From the NCBI GenBank assembly GCA_905480055.1, contig CAJQOW010000067.1, positions 1 through 8,188 of the forward strand: a stretch of DNA of 8,188 nucleotides, in the 5' to 3' direction. Below are positions 5,169 to 8,188 of the stretch, piece by piece; within the stretch, counting starts at the first letter, position 1, and the number at the start of each line of letters is the position of its first letter. The DNA comes from an uncultured Acidimicrobiia bacterium (GTDB lineage: Bacteria; Actinomycetota; Acidimicrobiia; UBA5794). The position numbers and the translations under genes were made by a program. The notes beneath the pieces were generated by a model. It searched no databases and was not told where the DNA came from. It worked only from the letters and a program-made list of their open reading frames with translations.

Positions 5169-5666
5169 GTGACAGAGGAATTGCGGCAGGCCGTTGTCGA
5201 CGCCCTGGAGTCCGTCAACGCGGACTTCGAACCGATGGAATGTGACCCGGAGCTCGCAGACACAGCGGTCTTCTGCGAGCACTACGGCATCCCCCCGGAG
5301 CAGTCGGCCAATGCGATCATGCTCGCCTCCAAACGCCCCGGCGGCGTCTATGCGGTGTTCCTCGTCCTCGCCACGACCAGACTCGACGTGAACCGCAAGG
5401 GCCGCGATCTCATGGATGTGAAGAAGGTGTCATTTGCTCCACCGGAGACAACCGCCGAGGTCACCGGCATGGTGATGGGCGGAGTGACACCGTTCGGGCT
5501 GCCCGAAGACCTCCCGTTATTCGTGGATGCGGGCGTGCTCGACCATCCGTGGGTCATCGTCGGCGGTGGATCGCGGGACATGAAGATCAAGGTCGACCCC
5601 GAGGTGTTCGCAAGGCTCCCCAACACCACCGTCGTCGATGGCCTGGCGACCCCGTTTGCGCCATGA
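5169..5666 (+). CDS. YbaK/ProX-family aminoacyl-tRNA deacylase-like protein
   Basis: A 165-residue protein of the YbaK/EbsC fold, related to the trans-editing domains that hydrolyse mischarged Cys-tRNA(Pro) or Ala-tRNA(Pro) in the cytosol. Recognisable blocks: DTAVFCEHYGIPPEQSANAI (31-50), K55 in the position of the conserved active-site lysine, LATTRLDVNR (67-76), VKKVSFAPPETTAEVTG (84-100), GGVTPFGLPEDLP (104-116) and GGGSRDMKI (132-140). Length matches stand-alone members. Specificity among editing enzymes cannot be read from the sequence, and some members have no known editing activity. The GTG start is preceded by a good GGAGG. Its stop overlaps the start of the thioesterase gene by ATGA, so the two are translationally coupled. 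Confidence 0.9.
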   Translation: MTEELRQAVVDALESVNADFEPMECDPELADTAVFCEHYGIPPEQSANAIMLASKRPGGVYAVFLVLATTRLDVNRKGRDLMDVKKVSFAPPETTAEVTGMVMGGVTPFGLPEDLPLFVDAGVLDHPWVIVGGGSRDMKIKVDPEVFARLPNTTVVDGLATPFAP

Positions 5667-6451
5667 GCTACGAGTTTGACGATGCCGTAGCCCTCGACGC
5701 GAACGGTGGGGCAGACCTCCCCGAGCGATGGACCATGGGACCAGGCTTCGCCCACGGCGGGTATCTGATGTCGCTGGCCCTCGCTGCGGCGACGCTCGAA
5801 GCTCCTCGACCCGATCCGGTGTCGATGTCGGCGCACTTCATGCGACCGGGCAAGGTGGGGCCGGCAGAAGTTCGAACGGAGGTGCTCAAGGCTGGCAGGC
5901 AGCTCGGCACCGTAGCCGCAGACGTCACACAGAGTGGGAGCGTCGACGTTGCCACCATCACCACCTTTGGCGATCTGACCGATGCAGCTGACATTGGGTA
6001 CCGCTCGACGCCCTTCCCCGATCTGCCCGAACCGTCACGGTGTGCGCCAGCGAGCCGAGACGAGAACCCACTCGTGCCTCGCATGGTGGACAACCTCGAG
6101 CTGCGCCTCACTCCCGAGTCCACATCGTGGGCCCGGGGCATCCAGCTCGAGGCGGCAACAATGGAGGGATGGGTGCGATTCGCTGACGACCGTCCCATCG
6201 ATTGTGTGTCGATCCCGATGTTCGCAGATGCCCTTCCCCCGCCGATCTTCAGCCTTGGAAAGTTCGCTCCCTGGACTCCGACCATCGAAATGACCGTGCA
6301 CTTCCGAAGACGGCCGTCGACCCAGTGGCTGGCCGTCTCGTTCAACACCGCACTGGTCGGCGGACAATTCTTCGAGTCGAGCGGCACGCTGTGGGACGAG
6401 TCTCGGAATCTCGTGGCGATGAGCCGCCAGATCCAGCTCGTCAGCCGCTGA
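5663..6451 (+). CDS. acyl-CoA thioesterase, double-hotdog (TesB-like)
   Basis: A 262-residue protein with two hotdog domains in one chain. N-terminal domain, about 1-110: the helix-entry motif GPGFAHGGYLMSLAL (27-40) and the strand SAHFMRPGKVGPAEVRTEV (56-74), continuing AGRQLGTVAADVTQSG (77-92). C-terminal domain, about 165-262: PMFADALPPPIF (185-196), PTIEMTVHFRRRP (206-218) and the closing ESSGTLWDESRNLVAMSRQ (238-256). It should hydrolyse an acyl-CoA to free acid and CoA in the cytosol; the acyl chain is unknown. The start at 5663 is chosen because of the ATGA overlap with the YbaK-like gene and because it begins exactly where the domain begins; the open frame upstream of it belongs to no domain. 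Its 3' end overlaps the convergent GNAT gene by 11 nt. Confidence 0.88.
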   Translation: MSYEFDDAVALDANGGADLPERWTMGPGFAHGGYLMSLALAAATLEAPRPDPVSMSAHFMRPGKVGPAEVRTEVLKAGRQLGTVAADVTQSGSVDVATITTFGDLTDAADIGYRSTPFPDLPEPSRCAPASRDENPLVPRMVDNLELRLTPESTSWARGIQLEAATMEGWVRFADDRPIDCVSIPMFADALPPPIFSLGKFAPWTPTIEMTVHFRRRPSTQWLAVSFNTALVGGQFFESSGTLWDESRNLVAMSRQIQLVSR

Positions 6452-6953
6452 GGCCCTTCACAAGTCTGGTCTCCCACCGCACGGGTGGCACCGAGATCTT
6501 CTTTCGGTCAAGCGTGGCGACATACCCAAGGCCCTCGTAGAACCTGCGGGCCGGGTCATTTCCATCGACAACCCACAGCGAGGTCAGCTTCGCCTCTTTC
6601 GATCGTGCCCAGTCCTCGACGCCGTTCATCAACCGCCTTCCGGTCCCGGTCCGTCGGGCGCGTGGCGATACGAACACCGACACAATCGGGACCACTCCTG
6701 GTCTCGCATCTGTCCGTAGGAGCCCAACAGCCATGCCAACGGTGTCGGCGCCGTCAACAGCGATCCAAGTCGTCTGGTCCTCACCGCGGGAGCCCGCTTC
6801 GGCGAGATCGATCCAGACAGCATCGGGAAGGGCCTTCGCCTCGTCGATAGTTGTGATGAATGCCGTTGGCGTGTCGACCAGCGCCTCGCATCGGACGGAA
6901 CGCAGTCGTTGCCACTCGTGCGACTCGATCGGCCGCACGACCGCTGAAGTCAT
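6441..6953 (-). CDS. GNAT N-acetyltransferase, substrate unknown
   Basis: A 170-residue single-domain GNAT enzyme. The central strand and acetyl-CoA loop are VSVFVSPRARRTGTGRRLM (91-109), with the R-x-x-G-x-G signature R100, G103, G105. The C-terminal motif is GNDPARRFYEGLGYV (131-145), with N132 and the general-acid candidate Y139. The beginning (VVRPIESHEWQRLRSVRCEAL) is the usual N-terminal strand and helix of this group, and the TAFITTIDEA stretch (30-39) is common in 'GNAT family' proteins that follow this pattern. ATG6953 overlaps the stop of the DinB-family gene (ATGA), so the longer frame to 7070 is rejected. The gene is unrelated in detail to the RimJ-like GNAT at 31-606. Confidence 0.9.
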   Translation of the reverse strand: MTSAVVRPIESHEWQRLRSVRCEALVDTPTAFITTIDEAKALPDAVWIDLAEAGSRGEDQTTWIAVDGADTVGMAVGLLRTDARPGVVPIVSVFVSPRARRTGTGRRLMNGVEDWARSKEAKLTSLWVVDGNDPARRFYEGLGYVATLDRKKISVPPVRWETRLVKGLSG

Positions 6954-7453
6954 GTGCCCCACCGCGGTTCGGTCGGGAAGTAACCGGTCGAGTCGTCGAT
7001 CAGCTCCCTCAGGATGTCGGCATGACCCGCATGTCTGCCGATCTCCTCGATCAGGTGCAACAGCACCCACCTCACGGAGGTCCTTCGCCCGCCGGCGTCG
7101 ATCACACGGTCGAGATTCGCTTGCGCGGCGATGATCTGATCACTCAACGCGATCTCCTTTTCGAAGAACGCCACAACGGACTCGATCGACTCGTCATCGG
7201 CCAAGATCCAGTCGGCATCGGTGTCGCCAGACGACCACGGCAGATCGACCGATCTATCGGCGAGCACGCCCTGTACCCAGTAGCGTTCAACGTGGGCAAG
7301 GTGATTCACGATCCCGAGCAGCGTCGTCTTCGACCCGACAACCTGCCTGGTGGCCTGCTCCTCCGTCAGCCCGTCGAGCTTCCACAAGATGGTTCGTCGA
7401 TTCAGGTCGATGAACGACTGGAGGAGCTCCAGTTCCGTTCCCACTCTGTCCAT
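6950..7453 (-). CDS. DinB-family protein, DUF664 (mycothiol transferase-like)
   Basis: A 167-residue four-helix-bundle protein of the DUF664 branch of the DinB superfamily, whose members are predicted or shown to be metal-dependent thiol S-transferases, using mycothiol in Actinobacteria. Metal-ligand candidates sit in the expected places: H51/H54 in NHLAHVERYW (50-59) and the cluster RWVLLHLIEEIGRHAGHAD (128-146) with H133, E136-E137, H141 and H144, followed by ILRELIDDSTG (147-157). The substrate is unknown. ATG7453 has GAGG 7 nt before it and lies 9 nt after the preA stop, so it probably belongs to the preA transcript, and it is coupled to the following GNAT gene by ATGA. Confidence 0.9.
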   Translation of the reverse strand: MDRVGTELELLQSFIDLNRRTILWKLDGLTEEQATRQVVGSKTTLLGIVNHLAHVERYWVQGVLADRSVDLPWSSGDTDADWILADDESIESVVAFFEKEIALSDQIIAAQANLDRVIDAGGRRTSVRWVLLHLIEEIGRHAGHADILRELIDDSTGYFPTEPRWGT

Positions 7454-7462
7454 CGCTCTGCC

Positions 7463-8188
7463 TCAGTCGCCACCAATGGTGATGCCGTGCTTTGGCCGCG
7501 GATAGAGCTCGCCCGGTGAGTCGTCGCTCGCGTACTCGTTCCAGGTCATGTGGGTTTGGCCGTGGTCCCGCTCTTCCATGGTGATGCACCCCTGCACCGG
7601 GCACACAAGGCTGCACAGGTTGCACCCCACACACGCATCTTCAATGATCCACACATCCGTTCGCCCTTCGTCGGAGCGCTTCGCACCGATCGCCTGATGG
7701 GCACCGTCCTGGCAAGCGATGTAGCAGATGCCACAGCCGATGCACGCCTCCTGATCGATGCTTGCCTTGACGACGTAGTTGATGTCGAGGTTCTGCCAGT
7801 CGGTGACGCGACCCACGGACAACCCGCGAAGTTCGTTGACGCTCGCCATGTCCTTGCTGTCGAGATAGTTCGAAAGCCCTTCAGCCATCCCCTCGACGAT
7901 CCGGTAGCCGTAGTGCATCACTGCCGTGCACACCTGGATCGTGGTCGCACCCAGGAGGATGTATTCCGCGACGTCCTGCCACGTTTGGATACCGCCGATA
8001 CCGCTGATCGGCAGACCTTCCGTGAATGGGTCGGCAGCGATGGATGCGACCATGTTGAGGGCGATCGGCTTCACGGCGGGACCGCAATAGCCACCGTGGC
8101 TGGACATGTCGCCAACCACGGGCCGCGGTGTGAAGCTGTCGAGGTCGACACCGGTGATCGAGTTGATCGTGTTGATCAGGCTGACCGC
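7463..8188 (-). CDS. preA: PreA, dihydropyrimidine dehydrogenase subunit (5' end outside window)
   Basis: The last 241 residues of PreA, the FMN and iron-sulfur subunit that with PreT reduces uracil and thymine with NADH in reductive pyrimidine breakdown. The frame is open to the window edge. In the visible part: VDLDSF and SSHGGYCGPAVKPIAL (14-44 of the fragment), the FMN-phosphate region ISGIGGIQTWQDVAEYILLG (61-80) with TIQVCTAVMHYG (83-94), then two 4Fe-4S clusters of the C-x2-C-x2-C-x3-C type: C149, C152, C155, C159 and C186, C189, C192, C196, the second ending CP. Both clusters are intact. A short tail rich in Asp, Gly and Pro follows. preT is expected upstream, beyond the window, but is not seen. 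Confidence 0.95.
   Translation of the reverse strand, partial: AVSLINTINSITGVDLDSFTPRPVVGDMSSHGGYCGPAVKPIALNMVASIAADPFTEGLPISGIGGIQTWQDVAEYILLGATTIQVCTAVMHYGYRIVEGMAEGLSNYLDSKDMASVNELRGLSVGRVTDWQNLDINYVVKASIDQEACIGCGICYIACQDGAHQAIGAKRSDEGRTDVWIIEDACVGCNLCSLVCPVQGCITMEERDHGQTHMTWNEYASDDSPGELYPRPKHGITIGGD

Noticed and set aside
5668..6477. Minus-strand open frame of 269 residues.
   Set aside because: Shadow of the thioesterase gene; low-complexity Ser/Arg composition and no ribosome site or domain.
6860..7519. Plus-strand open frame of 219 residues.
   Set aside because: Shadow of the DinB-family gene and the GNAT gene, both with clear motifs on the minus strand.

Overview
This 8.2 kb, GC-rich window is chromosomal and gene-dense, with almost no spacing between genes and several 1-4 nt start/stop overlaps. 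It most likely comes from an actinobacterium. The evidence is an MBL-hydrolase / rph / rdgB run in the order known from Mycobacterium (Rv1339-Rv1340-Rv1341), a JAMM peptidase of the Mec type just upstream, and two DinB-fold enzymes of families tied to mycothiol, an actinobacterial thiol. A deep actinobacterial lineage such as Acidimicrobiia is a guess from overall gene style; no rRNA is present to test it. I see no tRNA, insertion sequence, phage gene or CRISPR array.

Layout. (1) 31-606 (+): a RimJ/RimL-type GNAT acetyltransferase, meeting tail to tail a small secreted lipoprotein (603-1058, -); both stop codons lie inside one CTAG. (2) 1138-4854 (-): a compact six-gene operon read right to left. 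It holds an MDMPI-family mycothiol-dependent enzyme, a DUF2007-JAMM fusion peptidase, a 93-residue three-helix membrane protein, an RNase Z-like MBL phosphodiesterase, RNase PH (rph) and the XTP/dITP pyrophosphatase (rdgB). It combines RNA 3'-end processing, nucleotide-pool cleaning and probable cysteine/thiol chemistry. (3) 4855-5168: the only gap over 300 nt. It separates divergent genes and appears to encode a structured leader RNA on the minus strand. The leader has an exceptionally complete Shine-Dalgarno sequence, a 14-codon open frame, a duplicated GGAGGTGGTC element with a complementary downstream segment, and a three-way junction closed by a perfect 11-bp helix with a GAAA tetraloop inside. 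(4) 5169-6451 (+): a YbaK/ProX-type aminoacyl-tRNA deacylase-like protein translationally coupled to a double-hotdog acyl-CoA thioesterase. (5) 6441-8188 (-): the C-terminal two thirds or so of PreA (NAD-dependent dihydropyrimidine dehydrogenase subunit, cut by the window edge), a DUF664 DinB-family protein and a second GNAT acetyltransferase, probably one operon.

Most of the window is ordinary housekeeping. The two parts that merit attention are the leader RNA in front of the minus-strand operon and the DUF2007-JAMM fusion, which sits where Mycobacterium has a stand-alone Mec but here without cysO, cysM or murI beside it.
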